9,385 nt of DNA from an uncultured Collinsella sp. (GTDB lineage: Bacteria; Actinomycetota; Coriobacteriia; Coriobacteriales; Coriobacteriaceae): positions 1-9,385 of the forward strand of contig CAAECW010000026.1 of assembly GCA_900754445.1 (NCBI GenBank), read 5' to 3'. Below, piece after piece: positions 1 through 6,757 of the stretch (positions within the stretch are counted from its first letter, which is position 1; every line of letters begins with the position of its first letter). The notes below the pieces were generated by a model. It saw only the letters and a program-made list of their open reading frames with translations, was not told the origin of the DNA and did not search any database. The position numbers were made by a program, and so were the translations under genes.

Positions 1-521
1 GTATCCCCTGCGATACGGACGTGCTGCACGAGGGCGACATCATCAACGTCGACTGCTCCACGATCCTGGACGGCTACTTTAGTGATTCGAGCCGCATGTT
101 CTGCATCGGTGAGGTCTCTGCCGAGCGCCAGCGCCTGGTCGAGGTCACCCGCGCCAGCGTGGAAGCGGGCTTGGCAGCCGTCAAGCCATGGTTGCCGCTC
201 TCCGTTATGGCCGAAGCCGTGCAAAAGACGGTCGAGGACGCCGGCTTTAGCGTGGTGCGCGAGTACGGCGGACACGGCATTGGCAAGGAGTTCCACGAGG
301 ACCCGTTTGTGGGCTTTACCACCGAGGCGCCCGATGTGGACACCATCATGGCTCCGGGCATGGTCTTTACCATCGAGCCCATGGTCAACGCCGGGGCGCC
401 CGACATTAAGATTAGCAAGGGCGACGGCTGGTGCGTGCGCACCAAGGACGGCAGCGACTCGGCCCAGTGCGAGGTACAGCTCGTGGTGACCGAGGACGGC
501 TACGAGCTGCTGAGTTGGTAG
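1..521 (+). CDS. map: Type I methionine aminopeptidase, 3' part (5' end outside window)
   Basis: Removes the initiator Met from nascent cytosolic proteins, using two divalent metal ions. The frame is open from the window edge (first full codon at position 3), so the gene is cut at its 5' end; about 172 C-terminal residues of a usual 250-290 are present. The five metal ligands of the pita-bread fold are all visible in order: Asp in INVDCS, Asp in FSDSSRMF, His in GGHGIGKEFHEDP, Glu in FTIEPM, and Glu in SAQCEVQLVVTEDG. The last motif is slightly unusual because most relatives have AQ-F/W-EH there. The GTG at 21 is internal to the family domain and is not the real start. A 129-bp gap holding a palindromic repeat separates it from the next gene. 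Family assignment is firm; whether it is the housekeeping or an accessory paralogue cannot be told. Confidence 0.95.
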   Translation, partial: IPCDTDVLHEGDIINVDCSTILDGYFSDSSRMFCIGEVSAERQRLVEVTRASVEAGLAAVKPWLPLSVMAEAVQKTVEDAGFSVVREYGGHGIGKEFHEDPFVGFTTEAPDVDTIMAPGMVFTIEPMVNAGAPDIKISKGDGWCVRTKDGSDSAQCEVQLVVTEDGYELLSW

Positions 522-590
522 CCGCAGATGCGCCGGATGCTGACGGACAAGCCCGCTTTGCATCCAGCGTTTTATTTGAACGTTTTGCCT

Positions 591-630
591 GATAAAACCT
601 GCCAAAATAAACCTGTCCCTTTTTGGCAGG
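591..630 (+). repeat. 40-bp palindromic repeat, copy 1
   Basis: This 40-bp block is repeated at 2862-2901 in the same orientation with one mismatch (602 versus 2873). It forms a perfect 10-bp stem, CCTGCCAAAA (598-607) with TTTTGGCAGG (621-630), around a 13-nt loop. It ends 20 bp before the GTG start of the dehydrogenase and just before its ribosome-binding site, so a transcript entering from the aminopeptidase gene would fold here. No T-run follows the stem on the plus strand in this copy. It could be a dispersed intergenic palindrome or a terminator/attenuator; the sequence alone does not decide. Confidence 0.8.
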
Positions 631-650
631 CTGAGCGAAGAGGACTGCTT

Positions 651-1586
651 GTGAACATCCTGGTTTTGCTGCCCGTCAACGACCGCCATCGCGCAATTCT
701 TGAGTCGAGTGCTCCGGGCGAGGACTTTATCTACACGAGCTCCGACGCCATCACGCGTGAGCAGGTCGCCAACGCCAACGTGATCTTGGGCAACATAGAC
801 CCTGCCTTGCTTACCGCATGCGAGCATCTCCAGCTGTTGCAATTGCAGACCGCCGGCTATGACGATTACTTGGCCGCCGGCACCGTGCCGGCTGAAGCCA
901 AGCTGTCTTGCTCGATCGGCGCCTACGGCCAGGCCGTGAGCGAGCACATGTTTGCCATGGTCCTTTCCATGATGAAGCGCCTGCCCGGCTATCACAACTT
1001 GCAGCGCGAGCATCGCTGGGAGGATTTGGGGCCGGTCACCTCGCTCAAAAACGCCAATGTGCTGGTGCTGGGCGCGGGCGATATCGGCGGCCACTTCGCC
1101 ACGCTCTGCCGCAACATGGGCGCGCACGTCCGCGGCATCAAGCGCCATCCACTCGTCTACCCCATTGTGTTTGAGGACATGGACGGCATGGACGCCCTGT
1201 CCGAGCGCCTGGCCGAGGCTGACATCGTCGCATCCTTTATGCCCAGCACACCCGAGACCCGCGGCCTGGCGAACGCCGAGTTCTTCGCCGCGATGAAACC
1301 GGGCGCCTTCTTTGCCAACGGCGGCCGCGGCGACCTTGTGGTCGCCGACGACTTGGTTGCCGCCCTGGAGTCGGGACATCTCGCCGGCGCCGCGGTCGAC
1401 GTCACCGACCCCGAGCCGCTGCCTGAGACAAGCCCCCTGTGGGATGCGCCCAACATGCTCATCACGCCGCACGTCTCCGGCTGGTTCCACCTGGCAGCCA
1501 CGCTCAACAATGTGGTCGACATTGCCGCAGAGAATCTGCGTCACCTGCAGGCCGGCGAGACGCTGCGCTGTTGGATCGAGCACTAA
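651..1586 (+). CDS. D-isomer-specific 2-hydroxyacid dehydrogenase family protein
   Basis: Predicted cytosolic NAD(P)H-dependent oxidoreductase that interconverts a 2-oxoacid and a D-2-hydroxyacid; the substrate cannot be read off. From the GTG at 651 it is 311 aa, normal for the family. Residues 1-100 are the N-terminal part of the catalytic domain. The Rossmann glycine motif is GAGDIGG (141-147). Catalytic residues are Arg226 (NGGRGDLV), Glu255 (DPEPLP) and His274 (TPHVSG). After the second strand the sequence is IKRH (163-166), basic rather than acidic, which suggests NADP(H). GTG 651 is chosen because GAAGAGGA sits at 637-644. The frame also reaches back to an ATG at 528, but that extension translates the palindromic repeat and lacks family similarity. 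It faces the convergent PIN toxin gene. Confidence 0.9.
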   Translation: MNILVLLPVNDRHRAILESSAPGEDFIYTSSDAITREQVANANVILGNIDPALLTACEHLQLLQLQTAGYDDYLAAGTVPAEAKLSCSIGAYGQAVSEHMFAMVLSMMKRLPGYHNLQREHRWEDLGPVTSLKNANVLVLGAGDIGGHFATLCRNMGAHVRGIKRHPLVYPIVFEDMDGMDALSERLAEADIVASFMPSTPETRGLANAEFFAAMKPGAFFANGGRGDLVVADDLVAALESGHLAGAAVDVTDPEPLPETSPLWDAPNMLITPHVSGWFHLAATLNNVVDIAAENLRHLQAGETLRCWIEH

Positions 1587-1588
1587 GA

Positions 1589-1615
1589 ATTACGCCGTTT
1601 TACAAACGGCGTAAT
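1589..1615. terminator. Perfect 12-bp hairpin just after the dehydrogenase stop
   Basis: ATTACGCCGTTT (1589-1600) and AAACGGCGTAAT (1604-1615) are exact reverse complements with a 3-nt loop, starting 3 nt after the stop codon. The stem is strong but no T-run follows, so it may act as a 3'-end stabiliser or pause site more than as a classical intrinsic terminator. Confidence 0.4.
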
Positions 1616-1628
1616 GAGCCGACGCTGC

Positions 1629-1727
1629 GAGCCCGCCGTTTGGCCAATCTGCCGTTCAATTTCAAAGGCGCGACCAGAAGGTCAGCGCCTTTTCATTTCA
1701 CGGCACCTTGTCTCAAACGGCGGGCTC
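1629..1727. repeat. Outer inverted repeat enclosing the convergent terminator
   Basis: GAGCCCGCCGTTT (1629-1641) is the exact reverse complement of 1715-1727, so the terminator hairpin is nested inside a second 13-bp stem. Starting in the right arm there is also a 26-bp imperfect direct repeat (1722-1747 and 1779-1804, 22/26 matching by eye) of the form GGGCTCTCGCTG-N7-TTCGACC. No coding sequence is supported in 1587-1818. Confidence 0.6.
1664..1693. terminator. Likely bidirectional terminator between convergent genes
   Basis: The stem AAAGGCGCGACC (1664-1675) pairs with GGTCAGCGCCTTT (1680-1692; one bulged A) around the loop AGAA. On the plus strand it runs into TTTTCATTT, and on the minus strand into TTTGAAATT. 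It lies between the convergent dehydrogenase and PIN toxin genes and could end both transcripts. Confidence 0.55.
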
Positions 1728-1818
1728 TCGCTGACTTTTGTTCGACCTGCGGCGCTTTGCTGGCGCGGCCCTACCTGTGGGCTCTCGCTGGCCATTATTC
1801 GACCAGAGGGGTCTAGCG

Positions 1819-2313
1819 CTATTTAAGTGTTGTTAGATAGTTTCTTGCGTTTTCGACGTTCATTGCTGCGACGGGCGCATGCGAACAGAGCTTGACATCG
1901 TTGGTGACCAGTAAATCTGCTTGGGAGCGTATCGCTGCCGCAATGATTAAATCGTCTTCGTAATCGCTATGGAGCTCACGCTGCCTGCTCGCCATCCATA
2001 TATCGCTCAGGTCACAGGGCACTGGCGTGGCAAGCTGCGACAGCACGCTAAGACAATCCCATGCAAGCGAAGTCGCTGCCGTAGCGGCATACTGGGAAAG
2101 CGAACCGTGCTCTCGCCGATACCATGCCTTATGTTCGCTTGAAATCAAATAGAACAGGTCTTTGGACGATGTCGCCGCATACAGCAAATCCACCTGTGCC
2201 GTGCATGCATCGCGTAAAAACTCAATCGCCACCGAACGACCACGTCGTGAGGGAATGAAGTAATCGAGCCACACGTTGGTGTCAACCAAGATGCGCTTTG
2301 GAGTCTCACTCAT
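1819..2313 (-). CDS. PIN-domain toxin of a type II toxin-antitoxin pair
   Basis: 164-aa predicted PIN-fold ribonuclease, of the group in which VapC-like toxins cleave RNA. The acidic residues that hold Mg2+ are visible: Asp11 with Asn13 in VDTNVWLDYF, Asp17 in the same motif, acidic residues 117-121 (DYEDD) before LIIAAAIRSQAD, and Asp139 in LLVTNDVKL. There is no signal peptide or membrane segment. The start ATG (2311-2313) lies inside the 3' end of the antitoxin gene; the ORFs overlap by 8 nt, which implies translational coupling. The base composition looks less GC-rich than the neighbours. Function is inferred from the domain and context; RNA target unknown. Genes lacking an antitoxin partner can be other PIN nucleases, but the upstream RelB-like gene makes a toxin the best reading. 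Confidence 0.82.
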   Translation of the reverse strand: MSETPKRILVDTNVWLDYFIPSRRGRSVAIEFLRDACTAQVDLLYAATSSKDLFYLISSEHKAWYRREHGSLSQYAATAATSLAWDCLSVLSQLATPVPCDLSDIWMASRQRELHSDYEDDLIIAAAIRSQADLLVTNDVKLCSHAPVAAMNVENARNYLTTLK

Positions 2314-2686
2314 AGAGCCAGCTCATCTCCTCGCCATAGCGATCCGCATAGGCATTCCGTTTGAGCTCTTCGTCGTCCAATGGCTGAGCCTTGACCATAT
2401 CGATTCCCGACTCACGGCAAGCGGCAGCGAACAGCTTCGACCCCTGATCCATGAGCTCGAGCTTACGTTTGGCGGCCTTTTCGCGCTCGCGCTGTTCCGC
2501 CCGGGCACGACTGGGCAGCAGGATATCCTCGAGCGCACCGGGGCGATCGGCCAGCGACGCTGCAAGCTGCCAGAGCGCTCGCACCGCTTGGCTCGGCGTC
2601 ATACCGGCCCTGGAGAGAGCGGCGTCCCCACTCCTTTTAAGATCGGCATCGAGACGCACGTTGATCTGAGCGGCTGTTGTGGTCAT
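2306..2686 (-). CDS. RelB/DinJ-family antitoxin
   Basis: 126-aa protein whose first ~45 residues match the RelB/DinJ ribbon-helix-helix pattern: AQINVRLDADLK followed by a helix and GMTPSQAVRALW. The middle (about 58-80) is a highly charged helix rich in Arg, Glu and Lys, and the acidic C-terminal part would wrap the toxin. It is longer than the usual ~85-95 aa. AAGGAGGGG lies directly upstream of the ATG at 2684-2686, which fixes the start. It is first in a two-gene operon with the PIN toxin; RelB-type proteins normally bind their own promoter, and that is inferred here. The usual partner of RelB/DinJ is a RelE/YafQ-type RNase, so pairing with a PIN toxin is a less common combination. Confidence 0.8.
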   Translation of the reverse strand: MTTTAAQINVRLDADLKRSGDAALSRAGMTPSQAVRALWQLAASLADRPGALEDILLPSRARAEQREREKAAKRKLELMDQGSKLFAAACRESGIDMVKAQPLDDEELKRNAYADRYGEEMSWLYE

Positions 2687-2711
2687 GACCCCTCCTTAAT
2701 ACTTCAGAATT

Positions 2712-2740
2712 ATCATAAAACACTATGGTAGATACGTAAA
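2712..2740 (-). promoter_or_regulatory. Candidate promoter of the toxin-antitoxin operon
   Basis: On the minus strand TTTACG (2740-2735) and TATGAT (2717-2712) are spaced by exactly 17 nt, about 25 bp before the antitoxin start. The stretch is AT-rich compared with the rest of the window. Confidence 0.5.
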
Positions 2741-2782
2741 GCATGTATAGCAATAAATTAGTATTAGCCGTGCTCCGTGCAC

Positions 2783-2817
2783 AAAAAGCCGCCGAGGCAC
2801 ATTGCACCTCGGCGGCT
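2783..2817 (-). terminator. Intrinsic terminator of the M18 aminopeptidase gene
   Basis: Perfect 11-bp GC-rich stem (2787-2797 with 2807-2817, AGCCGCCGAGG and complement) around a 9-nt loop. On the minus strand it is followed by five T residues (2787-2783), a classical intrinsic terminator. It lies about 90 bp past the M18 stop codon and before the TA operon promoter, so it insulates the two minus-strand units. Confidence 0.8.
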
Positions 2818-2861
2818 ACGCATCACCAATCTAGTTCGGTTTCATCCTTTGCATTTGCCCA

Positions 2862-2901
2862 GATAAAACCTGGCAAAATAAACCTGTCCCTTTTTGGCAG
2901 G
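2862..2901 (+). repeat. 40-bp palindromic repeat, copy 2
   Basis: 39/40 identical to 591-630 and in the same orientation. The stem is CCTGGCAAAA (2869-2878) with TTTTGGCAGG (2892-2901), now with one mismatch. It begins 3 bp beyond the M18 stop codon. Together the two copies bracket the dehydrogenase and the TA operon as direct repeats. Confidence 0.8.
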
Positions 2902-2904
2902 TTT

Positions 2905-4290
2905 TTAGAGCTCCACGCTTTCGGCGCCGTTGATGGTTAAGTTGCGCTCGTAGAAGGCCGTGAGGGCGCGGATGGCGTACATCACGTCGCGTACGCCGCC
3001 GGTCTCGTAGCTTGAGTGCATGGCCAGCTGCGGCAGGCCCACGTCTACGGCATGCATGCTCACCTGCATGTTCGACAAGTTGCCGAGCGTGGAGCCACCC
3101 GCCATATCGCTCTTGTTGGCGAAGGCCTGCGTGGGCACGTCGGCGTCATCGCAAATAGCCTGGAACACCGCGCGGCTAAAGGCATCGGTGCAGTAGTGCT
3201 GGTTGGCAGCTTCCTTGATAACGATGCCGCCGTTGAGCACAACCTGGTTGCGTGCATCGCACTTCTCGGCGTGGTTGGGGTGCACGGCATGTGCATTGTC
3301 GCAGCTCACGAGCATCGAGGCGGCAAGCGCACGGTGGTACGACTCGTCGTCAAAGCCCAGCGATCCGTTGATGCGGCGCAGCGCGTCGGCCAAGAACGTC
3401 GACATGGCGCCCTGCTTGGTCTCGGAGCCAACCTCCTCGTTATCGAAGCAGCAGAAGACCGAGACATCGTGCGCGTTCTCGGCGCCCAAAAATGCCTGTA
3501 GCGAGGTATAGGCGCAGGCCAGGTCGTCAAGCTTGGGCGTCGAGATAAACTCGTCGGCCCAGCCCCAAATGCGCGCATCCTGACGATTGACCAGGAACAG
3601 ATCGCGGCCCAAAATTTGTTCGGGCTCAACATCCAGCTCTTCGGCGATCAGGGCATCAAAGTCGCCCTGCTTAAGCTCGCCGGCACTGATGAGCGGGCAC
3701 AGGTCGACAGCTCGGTTGGGAGCAAAGCCCTCGTTGACGCCACGGTTCATATGGATAGCAAGGCTCGGGATAATAGCGACCTCGCGCTCGGTGGCAAGCA
3801 GACGGCTCTCAATACGGTCGCCCTCGCGCACCAACACGCGGCCCGCGAGCGCCAGCGGGCGATCGAACCAGGTGTAGTCGATCATACCGCCGTAGGCCTC
3901 GGTGTTCAGGCGCAGCGTCTCGCCCGCGCCGTCAAGCTCGGGCACGGCCTTGACCTTAAACGTCGGCGAATCGCTGTGCGACGCCGTCAGCTGAAAATGG
4001 TAGTCGCCGGCAACGCCGTCCTCGCCCCACGTCGCGGCCAGGTCCTCGCCCACCTTAAAGGCAACAACGCTCGAGGTGTTGCGCTGCGTGTAATAGCGAC
4101 CGCCCGGCTCGATATCCCACGCCGCATTCTCGGGCAGGTAGGTAAAGCCCGCCTCGTCGAGTTCGGCCATAATGGTCGCCGCCGTATGGAACACGCTGGG
4201 GCATGCCTCGATAAAGTCAATGAGGTCGTTGGCGGCCTCGATATCGTCGGCCGTCACGTACACGCGCTCGGGCGTTTCCTGATCCGTCAT
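2905..4290 (-). CDS. M18-family aminopeptidase (aspartyl-aminopeptidase type)
   Basis: 461-aa zinc exopeptidase, predicted cytosolic, that trims N-terminal residues (acidic ones in characterised M18 members) from peptides. M18 motifs in order: TASHSDSPTFKVK (first metal His and Asp), YGGMIDYTWFDRPLALAGRV, LDDLACAYTSL (bridging Asp), FCCFDNEEVGSETKQGA (catalytic Glu pair), SCDNAHAVHPNH, and near the C-terminus GGSTLGNLS and LPQLAMHSSYE (last His ligand). The length is normal. The ATG at 4288-4290 is preferred: AAAGGGGAG precedes it at good spacing and the family similarity begins soon after. An upstream in-frame ATG at 4401 would add 37 residues with no family character. It is divergent from the Ntn hydrolase gene, with 161 bp between them. 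Specificity for Asp/Glu is family knowledge only. Confidence 0.93.
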   Translation of the reverse strand: MTDQETPERVYVTADDIEAANDLIDFIEACPSVFHTAATIMAELDEAGFTYLPENAAWDIEPGGRYYTQRNTSSVVAFKVGEDLAATWGEDGVAGDYHFQLTASHSDSPTFKVKAVPELDGAGETLRLNTEAYGGMIDYTWFDRPLALAGRVLVREGDRIESRLLATEREVAIIPSLAIHMNRGVNEGFAPNRAVDLCPLISAGELKQGDFDALIAEELDVEPEQILGRDLFLVNRQDARIWGWADEFISTPKLDDLACAYTSLQAFLGAENAHDVSVFCCFDNEEVGSETKQGAMSTFLADALRRINGSLGFDDESYHRALAASMLVSCDNAHAVHPNHAEKCDARNQVVLNGGIVIKEAANQHYCTDAFSRAVFQAICDDADVPTQAFANKSDMAGGSTLGNLSNMQVSMHAVDVGLPQLAMHSSYETGGVRDVMYAIRALTAFYERNLTINGAESVEL

Positions 4291-4451
4291 GCTCTCCCCT
4301 TTCGCTGGGTTGATGGTCCCTTCCAGCATACCCCGCCACGCCAGCGCCACACTCTTCATTCCGCGTTTAATCCCGCGCCGCTCGCCAAGTTGAGCCATCA
4401 TGCCCGTGCACCTTTTGCGACAATTACGCTAACAGGACGAGAGGAGCCGTC

Positions 4452-5537
4452 ATGAAGCCACGTAACATTGCCATCGCCTGCGGTGTCGCGGGAGTCGCCG
4501 TCGGCCTTGCCGCCGCCACCGGTATCGTTTATCACAAGCAAATCAAGTCCGCCGCGTCGCTCAAACGCTTGACAGGCTACGCGGATGGCTATGACCTGTA
4601 CGCAATCGACATCGTCTACGACTACGATCTTGATCGCATCATCGCCGCTGGCGTGCGCGACGACCAGGCCTACATCGATGCCGTGGTGGCGCAGGTGCTG
4701 CCCGGTGTGCCGGTACATGTCCAGGCGCCCCAGTTTGCCTGCAGCGCTTTTGTCGCCGTAGATGCCGAAGGCCGCGTGCGCACCGGTCGCAATTACGACT
4801 TTAAGGACGACACCTCGGCGCTGCTGGTGCGCAATCACCCACGCGACGGCTACGCCTCCATCGGGTTTGCTGCCCTTAACAACCTGGGCGATAACACTCC
4901 GCTTGACTCCGTCGGCGGACGCGCCGCCGCACTCATGGGCCCGTTTGCCCAGCTCGACGGTGTTAACGAATGCGGCGTGTCCATTGCCGTACTCACCCTG
5001 GATTCCAAACCCTGTGACCAGGACACGCAGCGCCCCGTCATCAATACCTCGCTCGCCATCCGCCTGGTGCTCGACCGTGCCGCCACCACGCAAGAAGCTA
5101 TCGACCTGCTTTCCGCCTACGACATGCACGCCATGGCAGGACGCGATTACCACTTCTTTATCAACGACGCCGCCGGTGACGCGCGCGTAGTAGAGTGGGA
5201 TCCGCGCGATCCGGACCGTGCTTTCAAAGCGACTCCTGTACGCCAGGTTACGAACTTCTACGCCTGCTATGGCGACGAAGTGCTGCCCAACCAAAAGAAT
5301 GACGAGCTGGGCCATGGTAAAGAGCGCGCCGTCGCAATCGCCGATGTCCTTGACGCCCACGCCGGTGCCCAGGACGAGGCAGTCGCTTGGAAGGCCCTTC
5401 GCGCCGCAGCCCAAGAGCCCAATCCGGAAGACATCACCAGCAATACGCAGTGGTCGGTCGTCTTTGACAACACCGAGCCCGCTGCCGCCATCACGCTGCG
5501 CCGCCACTGGGGCGACGTCGATGCCTTCGCGCTGTAA
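4452..5537 (+). CDS. Membrane-anchored Ntn hydrolase, linear amide C-N hydrolase / bile-salt-hydrolase-like
   Basis: 361-aa predicted amidase of the choloylglycine hydrolase/penicillin acylase superfamily. Residues 5-27 form a hydrophobic segment after Lys2 and Arg4, a signal anchor that would place the enzyme outside the membrane. The probable nucleophile is Cys97 in QFACSAF. Arg113 and Asp116 in TGRNYDF lie 16 and 19 residues after it, the spacing of Cys2, Arg18 and Asp21 in characterised bile salt hydrolases. Asn172 in DGVNECGVS fits the conserved DxxNExG motif, and TQWSVVFDN near the C-terminus fits the family end. Because Cys97 is internal, activation would need cleavage after Ala96. GAGAGGAG precedes the ATG. 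The substrate (bile salt, N-acyl amino acid, lactone or penicillin) is not determined. Confidence 0.85.
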   Translation: MKPRNIAIACGVAGVAVGLAAATGIVYHKQIKSAASLKRLTGYADGYDLYAIDIVYDYDLDRIIAAGVRDDQAYIDAVVAQVLPGVPVHVQAPQFACSAFVAVDAEGRVRTGRNYDFKDDTSALLVRNHPRDGYASIGFAALNNLGDNTPLDSVGGRAAALMGPFAQLDGVNECGVSIAVLTLDSKPCDQDTQRPVINTSLAIRLVLDRAATTQEAIDLLSAYDMHAMAGRDYHFFINDAAGDARVVEWDPRDPDRAFKATPVRQVTNFYACYGDEVLPNQKNDELGHGKERAVAIADVLDAHAGAQDEAVAWKALRAAAQEPNPEDITSNTQWSVVFDNTEPAAAITLRRHWGDVDAFAL

Positions 5538-5606
5538 GGCGCTGGCACCGTCGTCCTTACGCTCGCCTGACGTTGCTTACATTTCCATACGCTTGAGCTA
5601 ACACGT

Positions 5607-5639
5607 TTTACCCCCGCATCAACAGTGTGCGGGGGTAAA
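5607..5639. terminator. Perfect 12-bp hairpin between the Ntn hydrolase and pfk genes
   Basis: TTTACCCCCGCA (5607-5618) and TGCGGGGGTAAA (5628-5639) are exact complements around a 9-nt loop, 69 bp after the Ntn hydrolase stop. No T-run follows in either direction, so termination is likely but not certain. Confidence 0.5.
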
Positions 5640-5649
5640 CTTATGCGCA

Positions 5650-5658
5650 TGTTATAAC
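5650..5658 (+). promoter_or_regulatory. Candidate extended -10 promoter of the phosphofructokinase gene
   Basis: TGTTATAAC is an extended -10 (TGN plus TATAAC) 19 bp before the pfk start. No good -35 is seen at 17-18 bp, where the preceding hairpin lies. GTTATAAC is also a perfect 8-bp palindrome. Confidence 0.35.
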
Positions 5659-5677
5659 TTGCCCGGAAGGACTCATC

Positions 5678-6757
5678 ATGCTTAGAATCGGTCTTCTTAC
5701 CAGTGGCGGCGACTGCCAGGCGCTCAACGCCACCATGCGCGGCATCGTCAAAACGCTCATGACCAATAGCGAAGAGCCTATCGAGATCTACGGTTTTGAG
5801 GACGGCTACCAGGGCCTTATCTACAGCAGGTTCCGCGTCATGTCGCCCGCCGATTTTAGCGGCATCCTCACCCGCGGCGGCACCATCCTGGGCACGAGCC
5901 GCACGCCGTTCAAGCGTCTGGACACTCCCGAGGCCGACGGCGTCGAGAAGGTGCCGGCAATGGTCCACACCTATCACAAGCTGCAGCTCGACTGCCTGTT
6001 TATGCTGGGCGGCAACGGCTCCACCAAGACCGCCAACCGCCTGCGCGAAGAGGGCCTCAACGTTATCGCCCTGCCCAAGACCATCGATAACGACACCTGG
6101 GGCACCGAGATGACGTTTGGCTTTACGAGCGCCATCGACGTCGCCACCAAGTGCATCGACGACATCCACACTACCGCCTCGAGCCACGGGCGCGTGTTCG
6201 TTATCGAGATTATGGGCCACAAGGTTGGCTGGATCCCGCTGTATGCCGGCGTCGCGGGCGGCGCGGACGTCATCCTGATTCCCGAGATCCCCTACGACAT
6301 GGACCAGGTCATCAAGACCATCGAGCATCGCATGGAAACCGGCAGCCGCTTTACCATCGTGGCCGTCGCCGAGGGCGCCATCTCCAAGGAGGACGCGGCG
6401 CTGTCCAAGAAGGAGTACAAGAAGAAGCTCGCCGAGCGCACGAGCCCGTCGATCGTCTACGACATCGCCAAGGAGATCGAGGCCAAGACCGGTCGCGAGA
6501 CCCTCGTCGCCATCCCCGGCCACACGCAGCGCGGCGGCCAGCCCGACGCTCAGGACCGTATCTTTGCGACCCAGTGCGGCGTCGAGGCCGCGCTTGGCTG
6601 CCTGCGCGGCGAGTTTGGCTACATGATCGCCCTGCGCGACGGCAAGATGTGCCACATGCCGCTCGAGGAGGTCGCCGGCAAGCTCAAGTTTGTCGACCCC
6701 CAGAGCGATCTGGTGCGCGAGGCCAAGGCGCTGGGCATCAGCTTCGGCGACGAATAG
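5678..6757 (+). CDS. pfkA: 6-phosphofructokinase (phosphoryl donor ATP or PPi uncertain)
   Basis: 359-aa glycolytic enzyme that phosphorylates fructose 6-phosphate to the 1,6-bisphosphate in the cytosol. Family motifs: LTSGGDCQALNATMRG (7-22), RGGTILGTSR (66-75), GGNGS (111-115), PKTIDND (133-139, catalytic Asp137), MGHKVGW (179-185), and GHTQRGGQPDAQDR (281-294). Classic bacterial ATP enzymes read GGDGS and PGTIDND; classic PPi enzymes read GGDDT and PKTIDND. This protein has Gly114 like ATP enzymes, Lys134 like PPi enzymes, and Asn113 where an Asp normally helps bind Mg-nucleotide, so it belongs to a mixed clade and its donor cannot be assigned. The length suits either. GGAAGGA ends 6 nt before the ATG. 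The stop codon lies inside the outer arm of a nested palindrome. Confidence 0.92.
   Translation: MLRIGLLTSGGDCQALNATMRGIVKTLMTNSEEPIEIYGFEDGYQGLIYSRFRVMSPADFSGILTRGGTILGTSRTPFKRLDTPEADGVEKVPAMVHTYHKLQLDCLFMLGGNGSTKTANRLREEGLNVIALPKTIDNDTWGTEMTFGFTSAIDVATKCIDDIHTTASSHGRVFVIEIMGHKVGWIPLYAGVAGGADVILIPEIPYDMDQVIKTIEHRMETGSRFTIVAVAEGAISKEDAALSKKEYKKKLAERTSPSIVYDIAKEIEAKTGRETLVAIPGHTQRGGQPDAQDRIFATQCGVEAALGCLRGEFGYMIALRDGKMCHMPLEEVAGKLKFVDPQSDLVREAKALGISFGDE

Noticed and set aside
528..650. N-terminal extension of the dehydrogenase from the ATG at 528
   Set aside because: It translates the 40-bp palindromic repeat and adds 41 residues without family similarity; GTG 651 has a ribosome-binding site and starts exactly at the family's first strand.
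4291..4401. 37-residue extension of the M18 aminopeptidase from the ATG at 4401
   Set aside because: The ATG at 4290 has a strong ribosome-binding site, and the extension is a basic, family-unlike stretch running through the intergenic region.
4398..5507. 369-aa minus-strand open frame opposite the Ntn hydrolase
   Set aside because: Antisense shadow; Gly/Val/Asp-rich, no motifs, and the plus-strand product has family active-site residues.
5267..6655. 462-aa minus-strand open frame opposite the Ntn hydrolase and pfk genes
   Set aside because: It is antisense to two well-supported genes, spans their intergenic terminator, and is an artefact of GC-rich codon use.
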